Shown here: in pieces, positions 43,829-53,615 of the stretch
Layout of the letters: every line of letters starts with the position of its first letter
How positions within the stretch are numbered: position 1 is the first letter of the stretch
Source of the DNA: Chitinophagaceae bacterium
Lineage (GTDB): Bacteria; Bacteroidota; Bacteroidia; Chitinophagales; Chitinophagaceae
Direction of reading: 5' to 3'
NCBI GenBank assembly: GCA_017307755.1
Contig: JAFKGQ010000006.1
Coordinates: 558,001-622,000, forward strand
Length of the DNA stretch: 64,000 nucleotides
Translations under genes and position numbers: made by a program
Notes under the pieces: generated by a model
Told to the model about the DNA's origin: nothing
What the model saw: the letters and a program-made list of their open reading frames with translations, nothing else
The model's database searches: none

Positions 43829-44284
43829 TTATAGTTTTATCATGTTGACAGGATCTTCGTAATCCTTCCGCAACGGCCACCCCTTCCACTCATCCGTCAT
43901 AAACAACCTCCGCAGATCGGGATGACCCGTAAATACAATACCCATAAGATCGTACGCCTCCCGCTCATGGAACTCCGCCGTCCGCCAGATATCCGACACC
44001 GTCCTGATCTCAGGCCGCTCACGGTCCAGCCTGGCCTTCACCACCAACATATGCCGATGCACCGTAGATGTCAGATGATACACCACGGTAAAATGCGTTC
44101 GCCAGTCCACCGCCGTTACACAAAACAAATAGTCAAGATCAAACCCTTCAGTTGACCGTAGCTGTCGCGCAAACCCCTCCCACACTTCCGGATCGATGAT
44201 CACCGTAAGCCATTCCGCCGCATCCTCAAAGGTTGGCGAAACAAGCAGCGATTCCAGTCTTATCTTTAATTCTTCCTTGTTCAT
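43829..44284 (-). CDS. nuoC: NADH-quinone oxidoreductase subunit C
   Basis: The product of 151 residues is the 30-kDa peripheral subunit, recognised by [21 protein letters not shown] and the final [14 protein letters not shown] start it at the ATG at 44284 (MNKEELK), which overlaps the nuoB stop in an ATGA. A start at 44356 would lie inside nuoB. Confidence 0.95.
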   Translation of the reverse strand: MNKEELKIRLESLLVSPTFEDAAEWLTVIIDPEVWEGFARQLRSTEGFDLDYLFCVTAVDWRTHFTVVYHLTSTVHRHMLVVKARLDRERPEIRTVSDIWRTAEFHEREAYDLMGIVFTGHPDLRRLFMTDEWKGWPLRKDYEDPVNMIKL

Positions 44285-44796
44285 GAAACTCCGTTCCTGA
44301 TTTTTTCCTGTAAAGCGATCAATGCATGCAACAAGGCTTCCGGACGGGGCGGACATCCGGCTACATATACATCCACAGGGATCACATGATCCGCGCCTTT
44401 TACCACCGAGTAGGTGTTATAAAAGAATGGCCCCCCGCTGGTAGCACAAGCCCCCATCGCTATCACATACTTGGGGTCAGCCATCTGATCGTACAACCTT
44501 TTCAGCACCGGAGCCATTTTATTGACAATGGTCCCCGCAATGATGATCACATCAGCCTGTCTCGGCGTAGCCCTCGCCACTTCAAATCCAAATCTGGACC
44601 AGTCGTATTTCGCTGCAGCCGTAGACATCATCTCAATAGCACAGCAACTGGTGCCGAACACCAATGGCCAGAGCGAGTTACTTCGGGCCCAGCCTATCAC
44701 CTCATCCAATTTGGTCACCAGGATCCCACCCCCCGCCGTCGGATGCACCTCTCCGGGAAAGGGCCTGTTTTCTGTATTTTGCACGTTCACATCCAT
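44281..44796 (-). CDS. nuoB: NADH-quinone oxidoreductase subunit B
   Basis: This 171-residue subunit carries cluster N2. The four cysteine ligands are seen in [20 protein letters not shown] and VAGCPPRPE. It overlaps the end of nuoA by 10 bases and the start of nuoC by 4. Confidence 0.97.
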   Translation of the reverse strand: MDVNVQNTENRPFPGEVHPTAGGGILVTKLDEVIGWARSNSLWPLVFGTSCCAIEMMSTAAAKYDWSRFGFEVARATPRQADVIIIAGTIVNKMAPVLKRLYDQMADPKYVIAMGACATSGGPFFYNTYSVVKGADHVIPVDVYVAGCPPRPEALLHALIALQEKIRNGVS

Positions 44797-45137
44797 TTCA
44801 ACGCCCCCTTTTTATGCGCATACAAAAATCCCATAAACAGAATGAAAAGAAATATCACGATCTCACCCAACGCGGCCATCCCTATATTTTTGACAGCCAC
44901 CGCCCAGGGGTACATAAAGACAAGCTCTACGTCAAAAATGAGAAAGATGAGCGCATATAGATAATACCCCACGTTAAATTGGGTCCAGGGAGTGCCGGAA
45001 GATGGGATGCCGCACTCGTATGCCTGTCCCTTTTGCAGATTTTTTGTCCCTTTTACAAAGATCCGGGCGACAGCGATTCCTCCGGCTGCAAAAGCGACCC
45101 CGGCAAAAAAAAGCACGATTAAAGAAGAGCTTCCCAT
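44787..45137 (-). CDS. nuoA: NADH-quinone oxidoreductase subunit A
   Basis: This 116-residue membrane subunit has three helices. The conserved acidic second helix is [17 protein letters not shown] and the preceding loop is [24 protein letters not shown]. It is the first gene of the nuo operon. A 7-bp inverted repeat lies in its leader, directly upstream of the ATG. Confidence 0.96.
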   Translation of the reverse strand: MGSSSLIVLFFAGVAFAAGGIAVARIFVKGTKNLQKGQAYECGIPSSGTPWTQFNVGYYLYALIFLIFDVELVFMYPWAVAVKNIGMAALGEIVIFLFILFMGFLYAHKKGALKWM

Positions 45138-45139
45138 GG

Positions 45140-45163
45140 GTATAGGTTTATTTTACCCTATAC
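45140..45163 (-). promoter_or_regulatory. small inverted repeat in the nuoA leader
   Basis: GTATAGG (45140-45146) and CCTATAC (45157-45163) form a 7-bp stem with a 10-base AT-rich loop, three bases before the nuoA start codon. It could affect translation initiation or be an operator. The evidence is only the symmetry. Confidence 0.3.
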
Positions 45164-45239
45164 TAATATACCGATTTTAACCGGTTTTCAAATATCCTTC
45201 CCGCAAAAGTTTGTTTATTTTGTCTAAAACTTACAAACG

Positions 45240-45683
45240 ATGAAATACCAAAACCTGATCCCCCTGCTGATCGTCCTTCTGCTGCTCCAATCTGTTATGG
45301 CCGCCGCACAAAGCCCAACACCGCCCCCCATCGTACGCAAACAATTGATGCTCGCACAATTCAAAAGCCGGCCCGTCTCCAGGGTCGATATACGGGAGAT
45401 CAATCTCGCGCCGGGACAAAAAGGCCCGCTTCACAAACATCCCTGTCCCGTAGTCGGATACATCGTCTCAGGCACTATACTTTTTCAGATAAAGGGAGAG
45501 CCGGAAAAAACTTTAAAAGCAGGTGACCCTTTCTATGAGCCCGCTGAAACAGTGATCACCCACTTTGACAACGCATCCGGTACGACACCCGCAAAGTTTA
45601 TCCTGAACTATCTGATGGATAAAGAAAAGGACTTCATCATCCTGCTGGATGACAAAGAGCAGCCGATCGCCGCGCCTAAATGA
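45240..45683 (+). CDS. exported cupin-domain protein
   Basis: This 147-residue protein has a signal peptide (MKYQNLIPLLIVLLLLQSVMAAAQ) and one small cupin barrel. The metal-binding first motif is GPLHKHPCPVVGYIVSG and the second is AGDPFYEPAETVITHFDNAS. The ligands His-x-His, Glu and His are in place. Such single cupins bind a metal and a small acid or sugar; no reaction can be assigned. It is divergent from nuoA and overlaps the end of the convergent GH172 gene by 8 bases. Confidence 0.87.
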   Translation: MKYQNLIPLLIVLLLLQSVMAAAQSPTPPPIVRKQLMLAQFKSRPVSRVDIREINLAPGQKGPLHKHPCPVVGYIVSGTILFQIKGEPEKTLKAGDPFYEPAETVITHFDNASGTTPAKFILNYLMDKEKDFIILLDDKEQPIAAPK

Positions 45684-47904
45684 CGCCTGACGGCGCCACA
45701 TAGCTATATACCTCGTATTTCAGCTCGCTCCAGGCGCTCTCCCTGGGAAAAGGCTGCCCCGGATATAGCTCTATATCCACCGGTGTGAACGTAATCCGTA
45801 CCCTCACCGACTTCTTGCCCCTCACCAGACGTGCGGGTATCAGGAATTCATCATCCCGCAGACGACGATTGGAAGTCTGTACATTATACGATCTTTTGTC
45901 CAGTTCACCCTCCGGGCCCGAAAATACGCAGGTATTGCTGCCTGCAAGCCACCAGGTACCCGCATGCTCCCATCGCTCGTTTGCTCCCACATCCGAAACA
46001 TACACCTCCGCACGCTGATTGGGAAAACTATAGTCCAGCGTCCTTCGGAGCAATGCCCCCAGGTTGCCCGGATCAAGCGCAATCGTAAATTCTGAGCTGC
46101 CCTTTGTATAACGACCGTCTTCCTGCTGTGCGGGATAAACTTCCTTTCCCATCTTTTCCGTATACCAGGGCATCTTACTCACGTCCATACCCCAAACTTT
46201 CGCCGGGAAAGTATCGATCCCCCATTCATATCGGGAGGTGATGGTTTGTACGGCAGAAGCCTGGGGCGAGCGATATGCATGCGCCTGCTCACTGGACACG
46301 TCGCCGACATCAATCTCATCCGTTCTGATCAACGAGGCCGCCGGAGAGCCGTACCAATATGTCACCGCCTCATAGTGTTCCGTAGATAAGTTCTCCCCTC
46401 CATGTTCCAGACGGATAAGCGCGCGATTCCCAAAAGGCATCAGATCCGCAAGGAGGAATCTGTACCCGGACTCGATCAGGTCCTTATCATCTTTCGCCTC
46501 TTTTTTACTCACCGCTCCCAATGGATGTCCCGCCAGCGGCAATGTCATATTCTGTCCACCCCAGTAGTCGCCTCCACCGCCCCATTCCTCCGTACCCGTA
46601 CCATACGCCTGAGGGGTTCGGCTGTCGTCAAAAAAGAAACGGGGGTCGCCCTCCAGCGTATTCAGCGCACCGTTATGAGAAAAAATAAAGGACATGCCCA
46701 CAAAACTGCCTGACCATTGCTGTCTGCCTTCCACGCCCCGGGTATCCAGCAGGGTCATGTCCGCACCAGGCTCAGGATGAGGGATATCCTGGTAAGTAGC
46801 GTGAAAATATGCGCTGTAAGATTCCGGCAGCTTGTTCGGCTCATACCGTATCTCATAATCTATATGCGCATCTCCCGGCGTTATACCGCTCAACTCCACA
46901 CGGGCCGCATGGGAAAAAGGCATGGGGTAATAACACCCAAGCTCCACCTTCCCGCCGGCCTGATCAACCCGGACATTGATAGGAAAACCTTTCACCAGGA
47001 ATTCCCGGTTATCCCGGTTATACAAAGTGCCCGCTCCAAAAAAAAGGCACAGAGGTGCATCGATGGAAGGTTGGACGGCATTATCCCAGTAAATTTTCAA
47101 CTGTATTCTTTCCAAAGAAAGGGCTTTATCCAGCGGCAGGGTAAGCTTCAGCGCACGGATGACGGAAGCCTTTGCTTTAACCTCGGCAAGCACAAGACTT
47201 TCTTTGTCCAACAGCAGGGAGCCGCTGATCTTTTTTATGTGCTGAGGGGCGATATCCGTCCCGCTGCGTGCCAGCAGGTCGATCACCCGCCTGTCTGGTA
47301 TACGGTTGATATCCCATGTCCGTAGAGGTCTTGACAATTGCTCCTTGTTCGCATACAACTGGTAGATATAATACCCCGTTCCATAATGCGTGCGGGAATA
47401 GGCTAGTTGAAAACTGCTGTCGAAAGACAGCGGCGTCCATACCAGGTCCGCCCCCTTGGTGGCGCTCCAGGTCCATGCCAATGGCTGGGGAAAAGGTCGG
47501 GCGGGAATAAACTCCGTGGTTGTAAACCGCTTTTTTGCATGCACGGGATCGCTGGTGCCCGTCTCCTGTATGATATTGTCTTTCCCATCCACTATATAGT
47601 GCCAGGGGCTGCCATGCCAGTGATTGGTACGTATAAAATAAACGACCCCGTTCCCTGCTATATCCAGCGTCACATTCTTGTCCTCTTCTTTCATATAAAG
47701 GAAATGGCTGGCGTCGGCGGATTCATTGCCGCCCTTGCGGTCGTACGTGCTGCGCATATAGGTCCTCGCCCCGATACGCTGTATATACCATTTATCCCAT
47801 TGCAAATACGCATCCTCTCCTACAGGCAGCAGAGGTAATTTCTGCGCTTCAATGCCGCCCCCCGCGGACAACAGACAAAATAACAGGAATAGCTGTGTCT
47901 TCAT
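45676..47904 (-). CDS. GH172 (DUF2961) family protein, exported
   Basis: This 742-residue protein has a signal peptide (MKTQLFLLFCLLSAGGGIEAQ). The DUF2961 jelly-roll is seen in GNGVVYFIRTNHWHGSPWHY, the acidic FFDDSRTPQAYGTGTEEWGGGGDYWGG and a C-terminal beta domain of 250 residues. Family GH172 enzymes act on furanose sugars such as alpha-fructofuranosides and arabino- or galactofuranosides; some make dianhydrides. Which of these applies cannot be told. It stands alone between the cupin and sigma genes. The C-terminal extension (FPNQRAEVYVSDVGANERWEHAG) resembles a second sandwich. Confidence 0.9.
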   Translation of the reverse strand: MKTQLFLLFCLLSAGGGIEAQKLPLLPVGEDAYLQWDKWYIQRIGARTYMRSTYDRKGGNESADASHFLYMKEEDKNVTLDIAGNGVVYFIRTNHWHGSPWHYIVDGKDNIIQETGTSDPVHAKKRFTTTEFIPARPFPQPLAWTWSATKGADLVWTPLSFDSSFQLAYSRTHYGTGYYIYQLYANKEQLSRPLRTWDINRIPDRRVIDLLARSGTDIAPQHIKKISGSLLLDKESLVLAEVKAKASVIRALKLTLPLDKALSLERIQLKIYWDNAVQPSIDAPLCLFFGAGTLYNRDNREFLVKGFPINVRVDQAGGKVELGCYYPMPFSHAARVELSGITPGDAHIDYEIRYEPNKLPESYSAYFHATYQDIPHPEPGADMTLLDTRGVEGRQQWSGSFVGMSFIFSHNGALNTLEGDPRFFFDDSRTPQAYGTGTEEWGGGGDYWGGQNMTLPLAGHPLGAVSKKEAKDDKDLIESGYRFLLADLMPFGNRALIRLEHGGENLSTEHYEAVTYWYGSPAASLIRTDEIDVGDVSSEQAHAYRSPQASAVQTITSRYEWGIDTFPAKVWGMDVSKMPWYTEKMGKEVYPAQQEDGRYTKGSSEFTIALDPGNLGALLRRTLDYSFPNQRAEVYVSDVGANERWEHAGTWWLAGSNTCVFSGPEGELDKRSYNVQTSNRRLRDDEFLIPARLVRGKKSVRVRITFTPVDIELYPGQPFPRESAWSELKYEVYSYVAPSGVI

Positions 47905-48007
47905 GATCTATCCCCGTAAAATAGCGATATTTTCTTTCGGGATAAAATATAATGGATCCCGGAATGCTCATTTTTAATATCTTTATTACAAGTTACAAGG
48001 CTGATTA

Positions 48008-48610
48008 GTGAGCGCAATTACACTCGATATAACCCTGTTCGCGTCTTTTAAAAAAGGGGATGCAACGGCTGAGAATGCCGTATTCAGAAAGCTCTTTAAA
48101 CCTCTGTGCCTGTATTCCGAACAGATCACTTCCAGGCTGGAGGCTTCCGAGGACATCGTCGCCGAAGCCCTGGAAAAAGGATGGGACAGACGCCAGGAGT
48201 TTCAAGCCTTTGACAACTTTAAGGCCTTTCTGTACCGGCTGGTACGGAACGCTAGTCTCAACTATGCCATCTCGGAAAAATCCCACAGGATCGCACACAC
48301 CCACATACGCTACCTGAAACAATACGAGCAGCACGATGAAGAATTGTTCGAAAACGAGATCCTCCGGGCAGAACTGCTGCACGAGATCTATCAGGAAATA
48401 GAAGAGCTGCCTGATAAATGCGGACAGATCTTCAGGATGATCTTTATCCAGGGATTGTCCACCGAACAGATCGCAACCGCCCTTTCCCTGAATGTCCAGA
48501 CCATACGTTCGCAAAAAGCAAGGGCTATCCAGTTGCTCAGGACCAGGTTGCTCAAACGGAACCACCTGGCCGTCATCCTCCTCGCCATGATCCTGCTGGA
48601 TGGTAAATAA
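48008..48610 (+). CDS. ECF RNA polymerase sigma factor
   Basis: This 200-residue protein starts with GTG at 48008; an in-frame stop at 48002 and no other start codon decide this. Region 2 (FRKLFKPLCLYSEQIT ... EDIVAEALEKGWDRRQEF ... FLYRLVRNASLNYAI) and region 4 (LPDKCGQIFRMIFIQGLSTEQIATALSLNVQTIRSQKARAIQLLR) are clear. It belongs to the Bacteroidota group of sigma factors paired with FecR and a SusC that has an STN domain. The pattern is that ligand at SusC signals through FecR to free the sigma factor, which then transcribes the susC operon. Confidence 0.95.
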   Translation: MSAITLDITLFASFKKGDATAENAVFRKLFKPLCLYSEQITSRLEASEDIVAEALEKGWDRRQEFQAFDNFKAFLYRLVRNASLNYAISEKSHRIAHTHIRYLKQYEQHDEELFENEILRAELLHEIYQEIEELPDKCGQIFRMIFIQGLSTEQIATALSLNVQTIRSQKARAIQLLRTRLLKRNHLAVILLAMILLDGK

Positions 48611-48681
48611 AAAATCTTTCTTTTTATTTGGATGAAATGCATGGCTGCCTGTCTCCCTTATAGATAACAAGCTGAACACGC

Positions 48682-49926
48682 ATGACCGATCATATAAAAT
48701 CACTTATTCTCAAACATCTCCGGGAAGATCTCACGCCTGCGGAACAGGCTGAACTGGAGGATTGGCTGAACAGATCGGAAGAGAACCGCAGCTTGCTGAG
48801 ATATCTCGAAAGTCCCGAACAGGTAGCGTCCGCGATGGAGAAAATGGAAAGGATGCGGGAAGAAGCCGTATGGCAAAGATTACAGACCCGCACCGTCATA
48901 CAGAAGACCGCTGCTCCGGCGACAAGCCGGATTCACAGGATACGTCTTATACGACGCTGGCCTTATCCCGCAGCCGCGGCAGTACTACTGGTCATTGCCG
49001 GAATATACCTGTTCCACCGGCCATCTATGGAAAAGATTCCATCTCCTTCCGGCATACCCGCCACCGCAGACAACATTCCTCCCGGAAGGAACAAGGCCAC
49101 TCTCACCCTGGCCGGTGGACGACAGATCATTCTCGACAGCGCACAGGACGGCGCACTCCTGCAACAAGACAGTATAAAGATTGTCAAACTGGGTAATGGC
49201 CGGCTGGCTTACACTGCTCAATCTTCGTCCTCACCCGCAACCCATAACCTCTCCTATAATACCCTGTCCACTCCCAGGGGAGGACAGTACCAGCTTGACC
49301 TGCCCGACGGGACAAAGGTCTGGCTCAATTCCGCCTCTTCTATCACCTATCCTGTGGCATTCACGGGCCATCGAAGGATGGTCAGTGTCACCGGGGAAGC
49401 CTATTTCGAGATCGCAAAGGATAAAGCCCGGCCGTTCCTTGTAAAAGTCACTGCCCCCCCGGACAATGCCCGCGGCACAACAAAAGATATGGATATCGAA
49501 GTGCTGGGCACTCATTTCAATGTCAATGCTTACCAGGACGAATCCACCGTCAGGACCACCTTGCTGGAAGGCAGCATAAGGGTTTCCAACAACTCCGGTA
49601 CCCGCCCCCCGGCCCTTCTGACAGCCGGACAACAGGCACAGGTCGATGCCGGGGGAAAGATCCAGGTCCTCTCGCATGTCGATCTCGAAGAGACAATGGC
49701 CTGGAAGAACGGATTTTTCCAATTCAACCGCGCCAGCCTCGATCAGGTCATGCGGCAATTGTCCCGCTGGTATGATATGGACATCGTATACGAAAAAAAT
49801 ATCCCCGAAATGAAATTCGGGGGAAAAATGCAACGCGACCTCTACCTGAAAGATATGCTGGATATCCTGGAAAAAACAGACGTCCATTTCAGAATAGACG
49901 GAAGAAAGATCATCGTAATGCCCTGA
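48682..49926 (+). CDS. FecR-family anti-sigma factor
   Basis: This 414-residue inner-membrane protein has a cytosolic N-terminal helical part (residues 1-90), one membrane helix at about 95-113 (YPAAAAVLLVIAGIYLF), and a periplasmic FecR domain (TPRGGQYQLDLPDGTKVWLNSASSI ... VTGEAYFEIAKDKARPF). A C-terminal DUF4974 lobe (FFQFNRASLDQVMRQLSRWYDMDI) would meet the STN domain of SusC. It follows the sigma gene by 71 bases. Confidence 0.96.
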   Translation: MTDHIKSLILKHLREDLTPAEQAELEDWLNRSEENRSLLRYLESPEQVASAMEKMERMREEAVWQRLQTRTVIQKTAAPATSRIHRIRLIRRWPYPAAAAVLLVIAGIYLFHRPSMEKIPSPSGIPATADNIPPGRNKATLTLAGGRQIILDSAQDGALLQQDSIKIVKLGNGRLAYTAQSSSSPATHNLSYNTLSTPRGGQYQLDLPDGTKVWLNSASSITYPVAFTGHRRMVSVTGEAYFEIAKDKARPFLVKVTAPPDNARGTTKDMDIEVLGTHFNVNAYQDESTVRTTLLEGSIRVSNNSGTRPPALLTAGQQAQVDAGGKIQVLSHVDLEETMAWKNGFFQFNRASLDQVMRQLSRWYDMDIVYEKNIPEMKFGGKMQRDLYLKDMLDILEKTDVHFRIDGRKIIVMP

Positions 49927-49972
49927 ATCACTAAAAACTTAAACCTTCTTCTGGATCACCGGTAAGCCTGCC

Positions 49973-49993
49973 GGCCAGTAACCACCGCTGGCC
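49973..49993 (+). other. hairpin between fecR-type and susC-type genes
   Basis: GGCCAG (49973-49978) pairs with CTGGCC (49988-49993) around 9 bases, in the 149-base gap before the SusC gene. No T run follows, so it is not a standard terminator. It may mark processing or pausing between the low-level sigma/FecR part and the high-level SusCD part of the transcript. Confidence 0.3.
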
Positions 49994-50075
49994 AATCACC
50001 GACCATTTGCCATTTCCTAGGAGTGATTGCCTTGTCCCGCCGATAATTTATTAAACCCAAAAACTGCTGCAATTT

Positions 50076-53000
50076 ATGCGAATTAAATTGAGAAGGCCCT
50101 TCCTGGCTATGAAGCTTACTGCATGCCTTTTGACAGTAACGCTAATGAATGTCAGCGCCAAAGTCGCCTCCCAGACCATTACTTTCTCCGGAAAGGATGT
50201 CCCCCTTCAAAAAGTGTTCACCGCCATCGAACAGCAGACAGGCTTCGTCGTATTTTATAATTACAACGAGCTGGACCAGGCAAAGCCCGTCACTATCTCT
50301 GCAAAAGACCAGCCCCTGGAAAGCTTCCTGCAAAAATTGTTCAGGGACCAACCCTTCAGCTTCGTGATCAAAAACAAGACCATCGTCATCACACGAAAGG
50401 CTCCATCTTCCGACATCGCCCATCCCGCTCCACAGCACGAGGTCGTCGCCATTCAACCCATCACCGGCCTGATCACCGATTCGGCAGGCATGCCCCTGGC
50501 CGGCGCCACCATTACAGTCAAAGGATCAAAAGCCTTTGTAACAGCCGGTCAGAACGGGCGATTCACCATACAGGCAAGTATGAACGACGTGCTCATCATT
50601 TCCTTCGTAGGCTTCCAGAACAGGGAGATACACGTCCATGCCGCCGACATAGGCACTATAACCCTGAAACCATCCGTCACCACCTTATCCGGCGTTGAGG
50701 TCACCTCCTACTCCACCGGGTATCAGCAAATACCAAAAGAAAGGGCCACCGGCGCCTTTACCTTCGTCGACAATGAGCTCATCAACCGTAGCATATCCAC
50801 CAATATCCTCGACAGACTGGAAAATGTCACCAGCGGAGTAGCCTTCAATAAAAACATCATTACCAACCGGGCTTATCAGCAGATCAACCAGGCCACCATC
50901 GCCATCCGCGGAAGAAGCACGATTAACTCCAATCCCAACTCCCTCATCGTCGTCGACAATTTCCCCTATGACGGCGACCTCAGTACCATCAATCCCAATG
51001 ACGTGGAAAGCATCACTGTCCTCAAGGATGCCGCCGCCGCATCCATCTGGGGCGCCTTTTCAGGGAATGGCGTCATCGTTATCACTACCAAAAAAGGAAA
51101 ATATAACCAGCCGCTAAAGGCCTCTTTCAACGGGAATGTCACCGTCACCGGTAAGCCTGACCTCGGCTATCAACCCTGGATGGGCACCGGCGACTACATC
51201 GACGTAGAACAATTCCTTTTCGACAAAGGGTTCTACAACGGCACTCTCGCCAACCCCTATACCCTCATAAGCCCCGTCGTGCAGTTGCTGGCGCAACAAA
51301 AAGCCGGCGCCATAACCCCTGAACAGGCGGCCGCACAGATCAACGTCTATCGTACACAAGATATTCGCGACGATATCGCCCGATATTTATACCGCAACAC
51401 GGTAAACCAGCAATACTCCGCCAATTTCTCCGGGGGGGACAGCCATAACAAGTATTACATGTCCGGCGGATATGATTATAATCTGCCCATCCTCAACTAT
51501 AACAGCCTCAAACGCGTGACCGTAAAAGGTGGTAATACACTCTCCTTCTGGCGCCAGAAATTAGAACTGAGCACCGATATCCAGTTTACTCAAAGCACCA
51601 ATCGCAACAACAATACCGGTGGTGTCTCTACAAACTTTCCTTATATAAGGTTTGCCGACGCCGGCGGAAATGCGCTCGCAGTACCTTACAGCTATCGCAC
51701 CTCCTATATAGACACCGTAGGTCAGGGCAAGCTCCTGGACTGGCATTACAGACCGCTGGACGAACTTCACAATGCAAACGATGTCACTAACCTCACAGAC
51801 TACCATATCAACCTTGGCATCAAATACAAGGTCATAAAAGGCCTGGAAGCCTCTCTCTTTTATCAATACAATAAAGGCAACAGCGAACATCAGGTCTACA
51901 ACAGCCAGGCCACTTTCTTCACCCGTGACCTGATCAACAGCTACAGCCAGATCAGCGGCAACACCGTGAAAAGACCGATACCCCTGGGAGGGATACTGGA
52001 CAGGACCCAGAACGATTACGAATCCAACAATGTCCGTGGCATCCTCGCCTATAATCACGTCTGGCAGGGCGTCCATGCCCTCAGTGTGCTTGCCGGCACA
52101 GAGGTCAACAAGTTCAGCTCCTTTTCCAGAACGAACAGACAATACGGCTACGATCCGGAAATTACTACCAGCGCCAATATAGACTACGCCGATCTCTTTC
52201 CTCAATTCATAGGAGGTTTCCCCCGGCAGATATATTCGAATATCAGTAACCTCGGTACCCTCAAAAACTTTATTTCCTATTATGCCAATGCCGGCTATAC
52301 CTATGACGAACGCTATACCATAACAGGCAGCATCCGAAGGGACGAATCCAATCTTTTCGGTGTCAGCGCCAACCAAAAAGGCGTCCCCCTCTGGTCCGCC
52401 GGCGCTGCCTGGACCCTTTCCCGTGAAAAATTCTATAGATTGGGCTGGCTTCCCTACCTCAAGCTGCGCATCACCGACGGTTACCAGGGTAACGTAAATT
52501 CAGGCGTCGCCGCCATGACCACCGCCTCCTACGGCGCAATCACCAACGTCTACGGCGCTCAGATAGCAAGCATCAGCAACTATCCCAACCCTACTCTTCG
52601 CTGGGAAAAGGTCAACCAGGTCAACTTCGCCGTCGAATTCGCCACCCGGCACAACATCATCAGCGGCAACATCGACTATTATCTCAAAAAAGGCTCCGAT
52701 CTCATCGCCCCCAGCCCCCTGGATCCCACCACAGGCACTTCCGGTTTCACAGGGAACGCCGGCAATATGAAAGCCCATGGCATCGACCTCACGATCAACA
52801 CCATCAATATCAACCGGCAGGTCAAATGGTACACGACCTTTCTGTTCAATTATGCAAAAGACGAAGTGACGGTGTACAAAGCCCAAAAAGCCGCCATCGG
52901 TGTATACGTAAACACCGGCGTCTTCAATCCCCTTCCCGGTCATCCCCTGTACTCGCTGTATGCTTTCAAATGGGCAGGCCTCGACGCTTCCGGCAATCCC

Positions 53001-53597
53001 CAGGCAATCCTGGACGGGAAACCCAGCGAAAACTACACAGGTCTGGGCACGTCCACCAACTTCGACAACCTCAAATATGTCGGCCCGCTCAACCCGCCCA
53101 TATACGGCAGCATGCGTAATACCGTCTCCTGGCGCCGATTCACATTCTCCTTCCTGGTGTCCTACAAGTTCGGAGCATGGTTCAGAAGACCTTCTACAAA
53201 CTATACCACCCTGTTCAGCATCTCCGGCGGCGGAGGCGGAACAGCCGATTATACCAGACGCTGGCAGAAACCCGGCGACGAACAGCATACCAATGTGCCT
53301 TCCATGGTCTATCCCAACCCTGCTTACCGAGACGTCATCTACCTCTATTCAACGGCCCTGGTGGAAAAAGGAGACTATATCCGGCTGCAGGACCTGCAAT
53401 TCAGCTACGACCTCACAAAAAAACAATTTGTAAAGCTGCCCTTCGAAGGCATCCGCTTCTATCTCTATGCCGGCAACATCGGTATACTGTGGCGCGCTAA
53501 CAAGTCCGGCATCGATCCCGATGCAGTACCCCTGAGCAACGGCTTTACCTATCCTAACCCCAGGTCCTTCTCCGCCGGCATCAAACTGGACTTGTAA
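50076..53597 (+). CDS. STN-domain SusC/RagA TonB-dependent transporter
   Basis: This 1173-residue outer-membrane transporter has a signal peptide to about residue 32. An STN (secretin/TonB short N-terminal) domain follows at about 35-105 (ITFSGKDVPLQKVFTAIEQQTGFVVFY, VIKNKTIVITRK). A carboxypeptidase-like domain at 128-198 (ITGLITDSAGMPLAGATITVKG) precedes the plug (LKDAAAASIWGAFSGNGVIVITTKKG) and the barrel ending GIKLDL. The STN domain links it to FecR, so uptake and induction are coupled. The plug replaces the usual Tyr-Gly-Ser-Arg with WGAFSGNG. The substrate is unknown. Confidence 0.96.
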   Translation: MRIKLRRPFLAMKLTACLLTVTLMNVSAKVASQTITFSGKDVPLQKVFTAIEQQTGFVVFYNYNELDQAKPVTISAKDQPLESFLQKLFRDQPFSFVIKNKTIVITRKAPSSDIAHPAPQHEVVAIQPITGLITDSAGMPLAGATITVKGSKAFVTAGQNGRFTIQASMNDVLIISFVGFQNREIHVHAADIGTITLKPSVTTLSGVEVTSYSTGYQQIPKERATGAFTFVDNELINRSISTNILDRLENVTSGVAFNKNIITNRAYQQINQATIAIRGRSTINSNPNSLIVVDNFPYDGDLSTINPNDVESITVLKDAAAASIWGAFSGNGVIVITTKKGKYNQPLKASFNGNVTVTGKPDLGYQPWMGTGDYIDVEQFLFDKGFYNGTLANPYTLISPVVQLLAQQKAGAITPEQAAAQINVYRTQDIRDDIARYLYRNTVNQQYSANFSGGDSHNKYYMSGGYDYNLPILNYNSLKRVTVKGGNTLSFWRQKLELSTDIQFTQSTNRNNNTGGVSTNFPYIRFADAGGNALAVPYSYRTSYIDTVGQGKLLDWHYRPLDELHNANDVTNLTDYHINLGIKYKVIKGLEASLFYQYNKGNSEHQVYNSQATFFTRDLINSYSQISGNTVKRPIPLGGILDRTQNDYESNNVRGILAYNHVWQGVHALSVLAGTEVNKFSSFSRTNRQYGYDPEITTSANIDYADLFPQFIGGFPRQIYSNISNLGTLKNFISYYANAGYTYDERYTITGSIRRDESNLFGVSANQKGVPLWSAGAAWTLSREKFYRLGWLPYLKLRITDGYQGNVNSGVAAMTTASYGAITNVYGAQIASISNYPNPTLRWEKVNQVNFAVEFATRHNIISGNIDYYLKKGSDLIAPSPLDPTTGTSGFTGNAGNMKAHGIDLTINTININRQVKWYTTFLFNYAKDEVTVYKAQKAAIGVYVNTGVFNPLPGHPLYSLYAFKWAGLDASGNPQAILDGKPSENYTGLGTSTNFDNLKYVGPLNPPIYGSMRNTVSWRRFTFSFLVSYKFGAWFRRPSTNYTTLFSISGGGGGTADYTRRWQKPGDEQHTNVPSMVYPNPAYRDVIYLYSTALVEKGDYIRLQDLQFSYDLTKKQFVKLPFEGIRFYLYAGNIGILWRANKSGIDPDAVPLSNGFTYPNPRSFSAGIKLDL

Positions 53598-53615
53598 AAA
53601 GACCAAATAAACTAA

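Noticed and set aside
48008..49926. Sigma/FecR pair as a novel signalling system
   Set aside because: This is the standard cell-surface-signalling arrangement for STN-type SusC proteins.
51561..52376. 271-residue open frame on the minus strand inside the STN-SusC gene
   Set aside because: It is antisense to a clear SusC barrel, has no recognisable domain and is explained by high GC at third positions of the sense gene.
52500..53288. 262-residue minus-strand open frame in the same SusC gene
   Set aside because: Antisense shadow with Gly/Val/Asp-rich low-information sequence and no start context.
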